Below, piece after piece: positions 8,043-16,400 of a stretch of 51,638 nucleotides of DNA. Positions within the stretch are counted from its first letter, which is position 1. Every line of letters starts with the position of its first letter. This DNA comes from GCA-001856825 sp038729485 (lineage in GTDB: Archaea > Thermoplasmatota > Thermoplasmata > Thermoplasmatales > GCA-001856825). The notes under the pieces are model-generated. The model was not told the DNA's origin, ran no database searches, and saw only the letters and a program-made list of their open reading frames with translations. The DNA is taken from the NCBI GenBank assembly GCA_038729485.1, contig JAVYRX010000010.1:1-51638 (forward strand). The letters run 5' to 3'. The position numbers were made by a program, and so were the translations under genes.

Positions 8043-9377
8043 TTAAAGTATGACATAGTGCATTAAAACGAGAAATATTATTAGGAAAGCAACTGAGAAA
8101 TATATATGCAACGAAGTAAACCGAGCAGTTAACATGTCAAGAAGATTTCTCTTAAGATTCTTCGGATTCCTCGCTATATTGGTGAGCCTTACTGCCCACG
8201 GTATGGTAAGAAGAGCACCAAGTATTGGGAAAAGCGTGTGATCCAGGAGGACCGCTATAATGAAAAACGGGTAGGATGTCCATATTAGCGCCAGGTAGTA
8301 CACAAATGAACCCCTGTCTCCAAGCATCCCTGATACCGTTCTTACGCCTGCTGCCTTGTCATCCTTGATGTCTCTCCAATTATTCCCGTGAAGGATTGCC
8401 ACTATGATCATTCCGAGAGAAAATGAGATCAACAAATTGGAAACATCAACGATCCCGCCTTCGAGCACAACTGAGCCTAGAAAAATTCCCGGGCCAAATG
8501 CAAGGAACACGGCCAGGTCTCCTAATGCTATTCGTTTTAGCCCCAATTTCGGCAATCCATATAGAAGGCCGGCAACGAGACCAATAATGACAAACGGGAT
8601 TATGACAGGCCTTAGAATAATAAGATAAATGCCGATACCCAGGCCCACAAAGAAAACGGCGGCGGAATAAGCCAGGAAACTCTTGGTCGGTATAAGCCTG
8701 TCTATGAGAACTCTCGCTCCCGCAGATCCCATTCCTTCCGGTTTGTCTGTTTTTAAAATAAAATCAAAATAGTCGCTGAAAGCGTTGAAGGATCCATGAA
8801 CGAGAACAAGGGACACCACTGCAAGAAGGAGAATATAAAGGCTATTCCAATACTCGAATCTTGTTTGGAAGGCAACCAGCGCGCCAAATATAATTGACGT
8901 AACGCTCTGTTGGAACGACCACGGCCTAAGAGCCCTCCAATATCTGAAAGTCTTCTTTTCCGTAAGCTCCTCATGCTTAAAATGGAAATCAATCTTCATC
9001 GGCTGGGCCCTGAAGTCACTAAGCCTTATCACGTCCGGTATAATCTTTGCAATTAGCACATGCCCAGTCTTTACGAACAGAGCGTCTTCAGGGATCTTAT
9101 AAAGTAGGGTGCCCCTTTCCCTATCGAAATCCCTTGGTTCCCCAAGGATAACGACGTTTCCAGTACCCTGTACGAAAAGGTCGGGTGTGTTAAAATCTAT
9201 AGTAAATACGACGTGGCTATTCTTAAGGAGGTTATTTAGCGTTCTGCTATTCTTCTCCACAAGGAACACAATTCCGCCCTCTAGAGCATAGAAAACTTTT
9301 GCGGACCAAATGTCATCTCCGTTCGTAGAGATAACCATTGTTCTTGCTTTCCGGAGAAGTTTAAGGGCATCTGCCAT
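8043..9377 (-). CDS. Fusion: FMN-binding split barrel + UbiA prenyltransferase (MenA-like)
   Basis: A 444-residue fusion. Residues about 1-130 look like a pyridoxamine-5'-phosphate-oxidase-type flavin-binding split barrel. Residues about 150-444 form a multi-helix UbiA-type prenyltransferase. Its first Asp-rich motif is in NAFSDYFDF...DKPEG, and the second is NNWRDIKDDKAAGVRT, very like the MenA pattern. MenA joins a polyprenyl chain to 1,4-dihydroxy-2-naphthoate in menaquinone synthesis. An MqnA/MqnD-like gene lies 1.4 kb upstream on the same strand, which supports a quinone role. What the flavin barrel adds is unknown. A TATA-like TATTTATAAA about 27 bases before the ATG suggests a leaderless start. 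Confidence 0.8.
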   Translation of the reverse strand: MADALKLLRKARTMVISTNGDDIWSAKVFYALEGGIVFLVEKNSRTLNNLLKNSHVVFTIDFNTPDLFVQGTGNVVILGEPRDFDRERGTLLYKIPEDALFVKTGHVLIAKIIPDVIRLSDFRAQPMKIDFHFKHEELTEKKTFRYWRALRPWSFQQSVTSIIFGALVAFQTRFEYWNSLYILLLAVVSLVLVHGSFNAFSDYFDFILKTDKPEGMGSAGARVLIDRLIPTKSFLAYSAAVFFVGLGIGIYLIILRPVIIPFVIIGLVAGLLYGLPKLGLKRIALGDLAVFLAFGPGIFLGSVVLEGGIVDVSNLLISFSLGMIIVAILHGNNWRDIKDDKAAGVRTVSGMLGDRGSFVYYLALIWTSYPFFIIAVLLDHTLFPILGALLTIPWAVRLTNIARNPKNLKRNLLDMLTARFTSLHIYFSVAFLIIFLVLMHYVIL

Positions 9378-9443
9378 GCTAAATCTACAGATGTCACGTT
9401 TATAAATAGGTAACTTTATCGCAAATTGAAAATTATGACGGAA

Positions 9444-9797
9444 CTACCTAAGCTCTTCCCTGAATATCCTGTCATATATGTTTTCCTCGTTTTCCTTTTT
9501 CCTTTTTACGATATTTTTTATCTTATCGTCGTTGATGTGCCAGTAGTGGATCCTCCATGTTTTTCCCTTCATCAAAGTTACATCCTCGCTACTCGTTGAA
9601 AGTATGCCTGTTTCCTCTAGTGTGTAGAATACGTCTCTATCCTGCTGCGAAAGGACATTGTCTACTAGTGTATTCTCAAACCCAAAGAAACTAAGTACGT
9701 AATCAGCAAGTTCCTCTATTTCCCTCTGGTTCATGCCCGACGGTTTGAATATTATTTCAAGGGCTGTTATTAGCTCGTCCCTCTTGATAACCGTCAT
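9444..9797 (-). CDS. Small conserved archaeal protein of unknown function
   Basis: A 117-residue, charged, soluble protein, probably mostly helical, with a winged-helix-like feel: IREIEELADYVLSFFG-type helices and later a KTWRIHYWHINDDKI segment. It resembles a small family of unknown function kept in Thermoplasmata and some methanogens (possibly DUF6015; from memory, not checked). TATA-like AATTATAAATA lies about 30 bases before the ATG. It sits between the UbiA fusion and PGI/PMI on the same strand, but each has its own gap, so a shared transcript is uncertain. Confidence 0.6.
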   Translation of the reverse strand: MTVIKRDELITALEIIFKPSGMNQREIEELADYVLSFFGFENTLVDNVLSQQDRDVFYTLEETGILSTSSEDVTLMKGKTWRIHYWHINDDKIKNIVKRKKENEENIYDRIFREELR

Positions 9798-9845
9798 CTC
9801 TATGCCATAGGTCAGCCCTATTCTATATTTATAATTATGTTTGCA

Positions 9846-10772
9846 TCAGGAGTTCAGCTCTTTCTTCAGTTCCTCTATTATACTGACATCTCTAGGGTCT
9901 ATCTTCCTTTTCTTCCCCAAGAAGTATGAGATGTAATCGCCTTTGTGTATCAACGTAAAGAGATTTGACAGATAGGACTGCCCATCCCCAGCGACTTCAT
10001 GAAATTTAAGATTACAGAGCTTTGAGGTAACTTGTATCCTCTTTTTGATTGGTTCCTGTGTGAATCTTGTGATCAAGGAAAAGAAATAGAACTCTTCCTT
10101 CCTGTAGGTCATCTTGAAAGGCATAGTGTCGTTGTGGTTAAGCTCAGGGAAGCTGGAGCTGATCGCAATTATCTTTGAATTTTCGTTGAACTGGGTCTTC
10201 CATCTATATGAAATGGCTTCCGTTTCTGGGGTACCGAGTATCACTGGTATCTTCTTTCCATTATATATTTCTGATGCTACAGACTCCAGTTCTACTGTAT
10301 TCCCGTCAATCTTTGCAAGTGCGTCCTTCGTCTCCTCTATGTCACCCTCTCCAATTAATTTGAATCCCCTGAGAAGTGGAATGGTAAGGAAACCTACGGC
10401 AGATCGTGGCTGAAGGCCAGAAGGTATTAATATTGCGTTCTTTATGATTTCCGAAAGTTTTCCCCCAGTTGTTATTGCCGCAATTTGCGCTCTTCGTCTC
10501 ATAGCTTCCCTAACAGCGTATATGGTCTCTTCTGTGTTTCCAGAATAACTTATCGCTATAAAAAGCGTAGAATGATCTACAAACTCTGGTATGTCATATG
10601 AACTTATAATGAATACAGGCTTTTCTCTGTACATCAAAGAAAATATTTTACCCGCTATGCCGGACCCGCCCATGCCAGCGATTACGACATTACTAAAATC
10701 GGTCTTTGTATCGATCTCCCCGTCATAAGAAAGTTGATCCTTAAGGGAAACTATCTCCTCAACATATTCCAT
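9846..10772 (-). CDS. Bifunctional phosphoglucose/phosphomannose isomerase
   Basis: A 308-residue SIS-domain sugar isomerase of the archaeal PGI/PMI family, which interconverts glucose-6-phosphate, mannose-6-phosphate and fructose-6-phosphate. The phosphate-binding glycine loop is GMGGSG (33-38) and the SIS signature is SYSGNTEE (75-82). ELNHND (210-215) holds the Glu and His expected at the active site. The length equals that of known archaeal enzymes, including the one described from Thermoplasma acidophilum. It would feed sugar phosphates between glycolysis-type routes and mannose-containing glycans. Confidence 0.9.
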   Translation of the reverse strand: MEYVEEIVSLKDQLSYDGEIDTKTDFSNVVIAGMGGSGIAGKIFSLMYREKPVFIISSYDIPEFVDHSTLFIAISYSGNTEETIYAVREAMRRRAQIAAITTGGKLSEIIKNAILIPSGLQPRSAVGFLTIPLLRGFKLIGEGDIEETKDALAKIDGNTVELESVASEIYNGKKIPVILGTPETEAISYRWKTQFNENSKIIAISSSFPELNHNDTMPFKMTYRKEEFYFFSLITRFTQEPIKKRIQVTSKLCNLKFHEVAGDGQSYLSNLFTLIHKGDYISYFLGKKRKIDPRDVSIIEELKKELNS

Positions 10773-10813
10773 AGGTGGTGATATACTCCAACGGTAATAA
10801 CGCTTAGCCTGAT

Positions 10814-11548
10814 TTAAAATATTAGGTCTTCAGGTTTAATATTTCTACTCTCTATCGCATTCTTGAGAATTCCAATCGCCTCCACTTCGTCTGCAGCCAT
10901 CGACAGGGTATCTCTGTTGACGAAGTTTAATATCACTCTTTTAAGCATATCAACATTCTTAATTCCTTGCAGGTGGGCAATATCCTTTATAAGAAGGTCA
11001 GAATTGTTAAGAGCATACTTTACAGATGTTCTGATCGCTTCTTCAACGATCTTCTTTACGTCCCTTAGCTCCCTTTTAATCATACCACAATATAGGGGCA
11101 GCGGAAGGCTTTCTGCCAGGGATGACCAAGCAGAGTATAGATCCGTCTTAGGATACGAAAACGGCCCAAGCATAATTGCCAGTCTAGGTTCAAACACGGC
11201 TGGATAACCTTCACCCTCCTTAAGAATAGCATCTTTTAGGAATATTTTTGCATAATGTCTTGAGTAGAAATCTTCCTTCCTGACGTAGAGTTCATTGAAG
11301 GTTTCTCCCGGATTTACTACAATGGGGCCGCTGAAATATGAAAATATAGCACCTGCGCTAAGCATAAAATACTGGTTCATTTTCAGAACGGCCAACGGGG
11401 AAGGAATGAATGCGATATCAGATTGAATATCATTTACCATGGAATCGAAAGTGTCACAGTGGAATTTCGGATATGTAGGAAATATGTTATCACAGAGCCC
11501 CTTCAATATAAATCTGTATTCAGGAATATCAGGAAACAGAATTTCCAT
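10814..11548 (-). CDS. MqnA/MqnD-like protein (putative futalosine-pathway enzyme)
   Basis: A 244-residue protein with the layout of the MqnA/MqnD family (periplasmic-binding-protein fold). It has SDIAFIPSPLAVLKMNQYFM near the N-terminus, then a glycine-containing FSYFSGPIVVNPG, then LPLPLYCGMIKREL and the C-terminal NFVNRDTLSM...AIGILKNAI pattern. MqnA makes the enolpyruvyl-benzoate intermediate and MqnD cleaves the cyclic futalosine derivative in menaquinone synthesis; I cannot tell which activity applies. The MenA-like fusion nearby supports quinone synthesis. It diverges from the acyl-CoA dehydrogenase gene across only 81 bases, so the two promoters share one short interval. Confidence 0.6.
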   Translation of the reverse strand: MEILFPDIPEYRFILKGLCDNIFPTYPKFHCDTFDSMVNDIQSDIAFIPSPLAVLKMNQYFMLSAGAIFSYFSGPIVVNPGETFNELYVRKEDFYSRHYAKIFLKDAILKEGEGYPAVFEPRLAIMLGPFSYPKTDLYSAWSSLAESLPLPLYCGMIKRELRDVKKIVEEAIRTSVKYALNNSDLLIKDIAHLQGIKNVDMLKRVILNFVNRDTLSMAADEVEAIGILKNAIESRNIKPEDLIF

Positions 11549-11629
11549 GGTATATCTATATCGGGAACTTTTTTATAAGCATTCTTGGGCAAACGTTTTA
11601 ATAAGAGGCAAATCTTATTCGTGAGCAAT

Positions 11630-12766
11630 ATGGATTTCTCGCTACCAGATGAAACGCTATCTATAGTGGAGCTCGCAAGGGAATTTTGCAAGAAAAACAT
11701 AGAACCTATCTCTAGCAAAATGGACAGGGAGGCCTACTTTCCACTTGAAAAATTTAGGGAGATGGGTAAACTTGGTCTTTTAGGATTGACTGCCCCAGAA
11801 GAGTATGGAGGAGCAGGGATGAACTACCTTACGGAAGGGGCAGTACTTGAAGAGATATCATATTTTTCTGCTTCCCTAGGGCTTTCATATGGAGCTCATT
11901 GTAATCTTGTAATAGACAACATCCTAAGAAACGGGAGCAGCGCGCAGAAGGAGAAATACGTCCCGTCTCTCGTCTCAGGCTCAAAGATAGGATCACTGTG
12001 CCTAACGGAACCGGGTTCAGGATCGGATGCACTTGGAAGTATGAAGACAAAATACACATTTGAAGGAGGGAGATACAAAATTAACGGAAGCAAGACGTTC
12101 ATAACAAATGCCCCCCTTGCGGATGTTTTTATAGTATACGCTAGAAACTTTGATCGATACTCTTCTTTTATTCTGGAGAGGGGGGACGGCGTGGAGACTC
12201 CCAGAGAAATAAAAAAGATGGGAATGAGGGGATCGCCTACGGGCGAAGTAGTCATGAACAACATTGAAGTTGGAGCTGAAAGATTGTTGAGGGGAGAAGG
12301 CGAGGGAAAGGAGGTAGTTTACGGCGGTCTAAACGCAGAAAGAGCAGTGTTAGCCTTTGGATCCCTTGGAATAGCCAGAAGAGCATTGGACGAGGCAATT
12401 TCATATAGCAACCAGAGGGAACAATTCGGCAGAAAAATTGGAGAGTTTGAGCTTATTCAGGAAAAAATAGCATATATGTTCACGAAACTGGAAGCTGCGA
12501 GATTGTTGGCATTTAAGGCCGCTCTTATTTCTGAGAAGAGGGTAACAGATCCGTCATATCCCGCTGCATCTATAATGTTTGCTTCAGAGACAGCTACGCA
12601 AATAGCGAAGGACGCAGTTCAAATATTCGGGGGGTACGGTTACACGGAGGATTACCCGTTGGAAAGATATTTACGAGATGCAATTTTGTATGAAATAGGT
12701 GCCGGTACCACTGAAATAAGAAAAATCGTCATTGCGAGGTCAGTTTTGAAGAACAGGCAGGGATAA
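11630..12766 (+). CDS. Acyl-CoA dehydrogenase (isovaleryl/long-chain-type active site)
   Basis: A 378-residue FAD-dependent acyl-CoA dehydrogenase that introduces a C2-C3 double bond into an acyl-CoA. The FAD motif LTEPGSGSD is at 125-133, and the substrate loop precedes GMRGSPTGEV. The usual catalytic Glu in the C-terminal YEGT motif is Ala358 here (YEIGAGTTEIRK). A Glu at position 237 (NAERAVLA) matches the alternative base of isovaleryl-CoA and long-chain dehydrogenases. It may therefore act on branched acyl-CoAs from leucine or on long-chain substrates. The ATG at 11630 is chosen because TATA-like GTTTTAATAA lies about 30 bases upstream and the family starts there; the longer frame from a TTG at 11585 is unlikely. 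Confidence 0.88.
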   Translation: MDFSLPDETLSIVELAREFCKKNIEPISSKMDREAYFPLEKFREMGKLGLLGLTAPEEYGGAGMNYLTEGAVLEEISYFSASLGLSYGAHCNLVIDNILRNGSSAQKEKYVPSLVSGSKIGSLCLTEPGSGSDALGSMKTKYTFEGGRYKINGSKTFITNAPLADVFIVYARNFDRYSSFILERGDGVETPREIKKMGMRGSPTGEVVMNNIEVGAERLLRGEGEGKEVVYGGLNAERAVLAFGSLGIARRALDEAISYSNQREQFGRKIGEFELIQEKIAYMFTKLEAARLLAFKAALISEKRVTDPSYPAASIMFASETATQIAKDAVQIFGGYGYTEDYPLERYLRDAILYEIGAGTTEIRKIVIARSVLKNRQG

Positions 12767-12773
12767 AGTCACT

Positions 12774-12790
12774 ATTTAGCTCGCCTAAAT
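12774..12790 (+). terminator. Short hairpin after the acyl-CoA dehydrogenase gene
   Basis: ATTTAG and CTAAAT form a perfect 6-base stem around a 5-base loop, seven bases after the stop. There is no T-tract, so a terminator role is unproven. Confidence 0.35.
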
Positions 12791-12837
12791 TCAAAATGGT
12801 TTAAGTACAATTAATCCATGAATGTAAAGGTGAGAAT

Positions 12838-13452
12838 ATGGGAAATTACACTGCAAAATTACCATCATACAAAAGCCTGAATGGACTAAGCGAGAGGATG
12901 CTATCCGAGCATCTGAAACTGTACAACGGCTATGTGAACAAGAGCAATGAGATAGTAGACAAACTTGCATCCGGAACTGTGGATTTATCAAAAAGTGCAG
13001 CCACATACTCGGAGTTCAGGGCCCTAAAACTTGAACAGACTTTCAACGGAAACGGCATGTATCTACACCAATTCTATTTTGAGAATCTCTCGGAAAAGTC
13101 ATCTCAGCCGGGTCAAGAAGTAAGGACGGAGTTAGAGAAGAATTTCGGGACATTCGATAAATGGAAGGATGAGTTCGTAGCAACTGGAATGGCAGGAAGA
13201 GGCTGGGCAGTTCTAGGGTTAAATCTGGAGGACGGAAAACTTTACAATCTATTGTTTGACGCCCACAACATAGGTGGATTCGTAACATTAGTCCCTATCC
13301 TAATTCTGGACGTGTTTGAGCATGCATATTTCATCGACTATGGAACAAACCGGAAGGAATATATTAACGCGTACCTGAATCTAATAAACTGGTCCGTCGT
13401 TGAAAAGAGGCTTGAAAAAGCAAAGAAGATGCACAGCATCTGGACATCCTAA
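12838..13452 (+). CDS. sod: Iron/manganese superoxide dismutase
   Basis: A 204-residue Fe/Mn-type superoxide dismutase, which converts superoxide to oxygen and hydrogen peroxide. Metal ligands by motif are His25 (SEHLKLYNGYV), His77 (GMYLHQFYFENL), Asp158 and His162 (LDVFEHAYFIDYG). The usual DxWEH motif has Phe instead of Trp. Tyr30 is the likely gateway residue. GGTGAGAAT directly before the ATG is a possible ribosome binding site. The length is normal. Which metal it uses cannot be read from sequence alone. A strong hairpin follows 13 bases after the stop. Confidence 0.93.
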   Translation: MGNYTAKLPSYKSLNGLSERMLSEHLKLYNGYVNKSNEIVDKLASGTVDLSKSAATYSEFRALKLEQTFNGNGMYLHQFYFENLSEKSSQPGQEVRTELEKNFGTFDKWKDEFVATGMAGRGWAVLGLNLEDGKLYNLLFDAHNIGGFVTLVPILILDVFEHAYFIDYGTNRKEYINAYLNLINWSVVEKRLEKAKKMHSIWTS

Positions 13453-13465
13453 AACTCTGAATAAA

Positions 13466-13501
13466 CTCACTGCCCATTAGGAGGGGCCAAAGGGCAGTGA
13501 G
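13466..13501 (+). terminator. Strong 10-base-pair hairpin after sod
   Basis: CTCACTGCCC (13466-13475) and GGGCAGTGAG (13492-13501) pair perfectly around a 16-base loop, 13 bases past the sod stop. AT-rich DNA follows, with no long T-run. It may protect or end the transcript, or bind a protein; the stem is far stronger than chance suggests. The rest of the gap to 13711 shows nothing else. Confidence 0.55.
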
Positions 13502-13711
13502 CGTGTATTTATTATAATTAAATATTTCATTATTTCTATAACTTGATCGCCGGGATCAGCATTTCTAAGTTTCTCACGTATGCATTCGAAAATTTTGGAA
13601 ATATTGGTGCGAATTTCGTATTTATAAGACTAAGTGCCCTGCTATAAAAGTAAGATTGATAAGTTTCCCATTCTCTGTCCCTTCGGATGAATGTGGGCAT
13701 TGTGCCGATAT

Positions 13712-15010
13712 CTACTTGCTTCTTGATATGTTAACGTCCGAAACCTGTACGTATGGGGACTTAGTAGGAAGTGTTTCATCCCACCATTTGACTTTCTCGG
13801 TTTCTCTTGTCATGCCCTCTATGTTTCTGTAAATATTCAATAAGGAATCTGAAATTCTAATCCCTTTCCAAGCTTCCTTGATCTCTCCATTCTCTATGTA
13901 GAATATCCCGTCCCTTGGTATCGTTGAGAAAATACCCTGCCTGTAATCTTGAAACCGGGTATACCACGTGTTTACGATGAGAAGGCCTTTCCGAGTTGAC
14001 GATATCATATCGTCCAAATTCTCATTTCCCGGCTCAACGCTTACTTGCCAGGGCGCGGGCGCTATTATGCCTGCGTTGCCAGTACTTTCAGTATTGAACT
14101 TAACTGCAGTTGAAAAATTGTGAAGATATTTTTTAACAACCCCCTTTTCAATCACTGCTGTTTTCCTCGTTGGGGTGCCTTCATCGTCGAGAGCCTTTGC
14201 ATTGATCATGGAATCATCCAAGGCATCGTCGTAAATAGTGAAAGTACTGTTTCCGATCTTCTCACCTAGTCTACCTGCGAACATCGACATCCCGGAATCA
14301 ACTTGGAATGCCGATGCCATAGGTATTGTGTACGAGACGAGGGACGCAAAGCATAAAGGCGTGAATATCACATTGAATTTTCCCTCGTCACCCTCTCTTA
14401 TTCCCTTAACATTCCTAGAAAGGTCTATAAGTTGATCCACCTGCTTCTCAAGAGCTGGTATATCGTCGTCAGATGAGCTCATGAAAGAGGACTGCACGGG
14501 GTAGTCCTGATCGTTGAATCCTCTTGCCACGAATTCAATGCCAAAATGTTGCTGAATGCCTGAATTGAAGGGAGTTCTAATCTCTTCCCTGAATTCCTTG
14601 GAATAGAATACCCCACCAGTCCTTTTGAAGAATGGTTTGGCTTTGTCTATAAAGTCTTTAACGAATCTCTGGGGATCGATTGCCATCAATTTGGAATATT
14701 CATTTTTCAATTCTCTATAGTTAAACTTTTTATCGTTTAGGCTGACGAAATCCTTGTTGTCTTCAATGTTATTCAGCGATGGCATAGCCTTAGTGAGAAC
14801 GTCATCTATATCGGCTTCATCTCTCAGTTCGAATGCAAACGTCTTCTTTCCATTGGCCATAAAAACGGAGGCGAGCTCTTCATTCCACGTATTGATTATG
14901 TCTATCTCGTTATTAGAGAACCTAACCTGCGTTATCTTCATTTTTACCTTTTTGACGGCTGCTTGATCTGCCTTTCTGGAAACCTTGCTGTAAATTCTAT
15001 CTAAATCCAT
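13712..15010 (-). CDS. TldE/PmbA-like protein (non-catalytic partner of TldD)
   Basis: A 432-residue member of the TldD/PmbA family. It lacks the HExxxH zinc motif, as expected for the TldE (PmbA) subunit that forms a heterodimeric protease with TldD. Family landmarks are the region PVQSSFMSSSDDD, the central FTPLCFASLVSYTIP...G stretch and the C-terminal GIFSTIPRDGIFYIENGEI. The start follows the tldD stop by six bases, with AGGTGATC as ribosome binding site. TldD/TldE proteases are known to process modified peptides such as microcin precursors in bacteria; the archaeal target is unknown. Confidence 0.85.
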   Translation of the reverse strand: MDLDRIYSKVSRKADQAAVKKVKMKITQVRFSNNEIDIINTWNEELASVFMANGKKTFAFELRDEADIDDVLTKAMPSLNNIEDNKDFVSLNDKKFNYRELKNEYSKLMAIDPQRFVKDFIDKAKPFFKRTGGVFYSKEFREEIRTPFNSGIQQHFGIEFVARGFNDQDYPVQSSFMSSSDDDIPALEKQVDQLIDLSRNVKGIREGDEGKFNVIFTPLCFASLVSYTIPMASAFQVDSGMSMFAGRLGEKIGNSTFTIYDDALDDSMINAKALDDEGTPTRKTAVIEKGVVKKYLHNFSTAVKFNTESTGNAGIIAPAPWQVSVEPGNENLDDMISSTRKGLLIVNTWYTRFQDYRQGIFSTIPRDGIFYIENGEIKEAWKGIRISDSLLNIYRNIEGMTRETEKVKWWDETLPTKSPYVQVSDVNISRSK

Positions 15011-15016
15011 ACCTGA

Positions 15017-16396
15017 TCACCTTACATGAACTCCTCTGAGTCTTACATGTGGCCCACCCATCCAAACGTCAACTCCCTGCATGGGATCCCCTTTCCCGCA
15101 AGTACCGGCATAAAACTCCAGGTCATTGCCGATCGCATCTATGGAAGAGTAAAACTTGACGGTAGTTGTCTCTATAACCGGCCTTTTTACTTGCTCCTTT
15201 ATCTCCCCGTTCATAACAAGATATGCTTCCCTGCCTACGTACTTCTCGTTGAATCTTATATCATCTATGTTCCATTCCGTAAAGCTCCTCATGTATATCC
15301 CATCCTTTACGTCTTCCAACAACTCCTCCAATCTATACTCCTTTGGTTCTATGTAGGTGGTGCTCATCCTAACCAATGGTTCCTTGTCCCATTCTGAAGA
15401 CCTGGACGCACCATTGCTCTTTTCACCAGTTCTACCAGCGCTCTCTCTGTTGTGAAGAAATTCATTAACGAGCCCATTTTTGTAAAGATATCTTTTTCTG
15501 GCAGGAACGCCATCTCTGTCATATTTGTAAAAGCCGAAACTGTGTTCTATGGTGGGGTCGTCCACAAGGTTAACAATATCGGAGCCGACTCTCATCCCTC
15601 TGTCATCTTTTTTTATGAAGGATTCGCCAGCCTGAGCCATCTCTCTCCCCAGTATCCTGTCGGCTTCAGATGGATGTCCTGCACTTTCATGTGCAACTAT
15701 CCCCGAAATTTCAGGTCCAGCAATTAGGTCATAAGTACCTTCATTAACGTGGTGTGCAACAGATGCTTTCTTAAGGACATCTGCTTCCTTTCTAACTCTC
15801 TCTTCCAGATTCCATTCCTCCAGCGCTTCGTACCCCCCAGAATAACCCAGCTCAATTGACCCCTGCTCATAGTTTCCGCCTTCCAGGTATCCGATCATGG
15901 CGAAGAAATTAATCTTCGGAAGCCTGTATGTTATTGAAGTACCCTCAGAATTTTCAGTGGCCCCCTCCTCGATGTTGTCGCCCAATGAAAGGATGCGCAT
16001 CTGTATCCCATTCTGAACCAATATCTCATCCAGCTGCTTCAGGATGTTGACCTTTTCAACTAGATCGAGGTCCTCTATCCTCCTCTTTTCAGGGACGGCC
16101 CAGGAATCTTTGTATGCTTTCTCTTCCGACAGTTTATTTCTGCCTTGAAGTTTAGATCGCCCAACAGCCTCATCTATGTCTCCCTTTAGCGAATTCCACT
16201 CTTGATTGGAAGATAGGAAAGACATAGAATTATTTAACATTCTAATTGCCAGGCCCGCATTATGCGAATATCCTGAAACGGAAATGGTACCATTCTTCAT
16301 GAGGAGCGTGTTCCTTCTTGAGGACGAATAATTTACCTCAACGAATTTACAGCTATTCGAAGCATATGCTAAGGATTTATCCAAAAGCTCCTCCAT
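15017..16396 (-). CDS. TldD-type zinc metalloprotease subunit
   Basis: A 459-residue TldD-family protein with the zinc motif HESAGH (236-241, HExxxH) in GIVAHESAGHPSEADRILGR. The C-terminal TCGKGDPMQGVDVWMGGPH contains the conserved Cys and glycine pattern of catalytic subunits. It should form a cage-like peptidase with the TldE protein encoded directly downstream (gap six bases). A good ribosome binding site (GAGGTGAGG) precedes the ATG, and the CBS-domain gene ends only four bases upstream, so the genes from the NAD(P)HX repair enzyme down to TldE are probably one operon. Confidence 0.9.
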   Translation of the reverse strand: MEELLDKSLAYASNSCKFVEVNYSSSRRNTLLMKNGTISVSGYSHNAGLAIRMLNNSMSFLSSNQEWNSLKGDIDEAVGRSKLQGRNKLSEEKAYKDSWAVPEKRRIEDLDLVEKVNILKQLDEILVQNGIQMRILSLGDNIEEGATENSEGTSITYRLPKINFFAMIGYLEGGNYEQGSIELGYSGGYEALEEWNLEERVRKEADVLKKASVAHHVNEGTYDLIAGPEISGIVAHESAGHPSEADRILGREMAQAGESFIKKDDRGMRVGSDIVNLVDDPTIEHSFGFYKYDRDGVPARKRYLYKNGLVNEFLHNRESAGRTGEKSNGASRSSEWDKEPLVRMSTTYIEPKEYRLEELLEDVKDGIYMRSFTEWNIDDIRFNEKYVGREAYLVMNGEIKEQVKRPVIETTTVKFYSSIDAIGNDLEFYAGTCGKGDPMQGVDVWMGGPHVRLRGVHVR

Positions 16397-16400
16397 ATCC

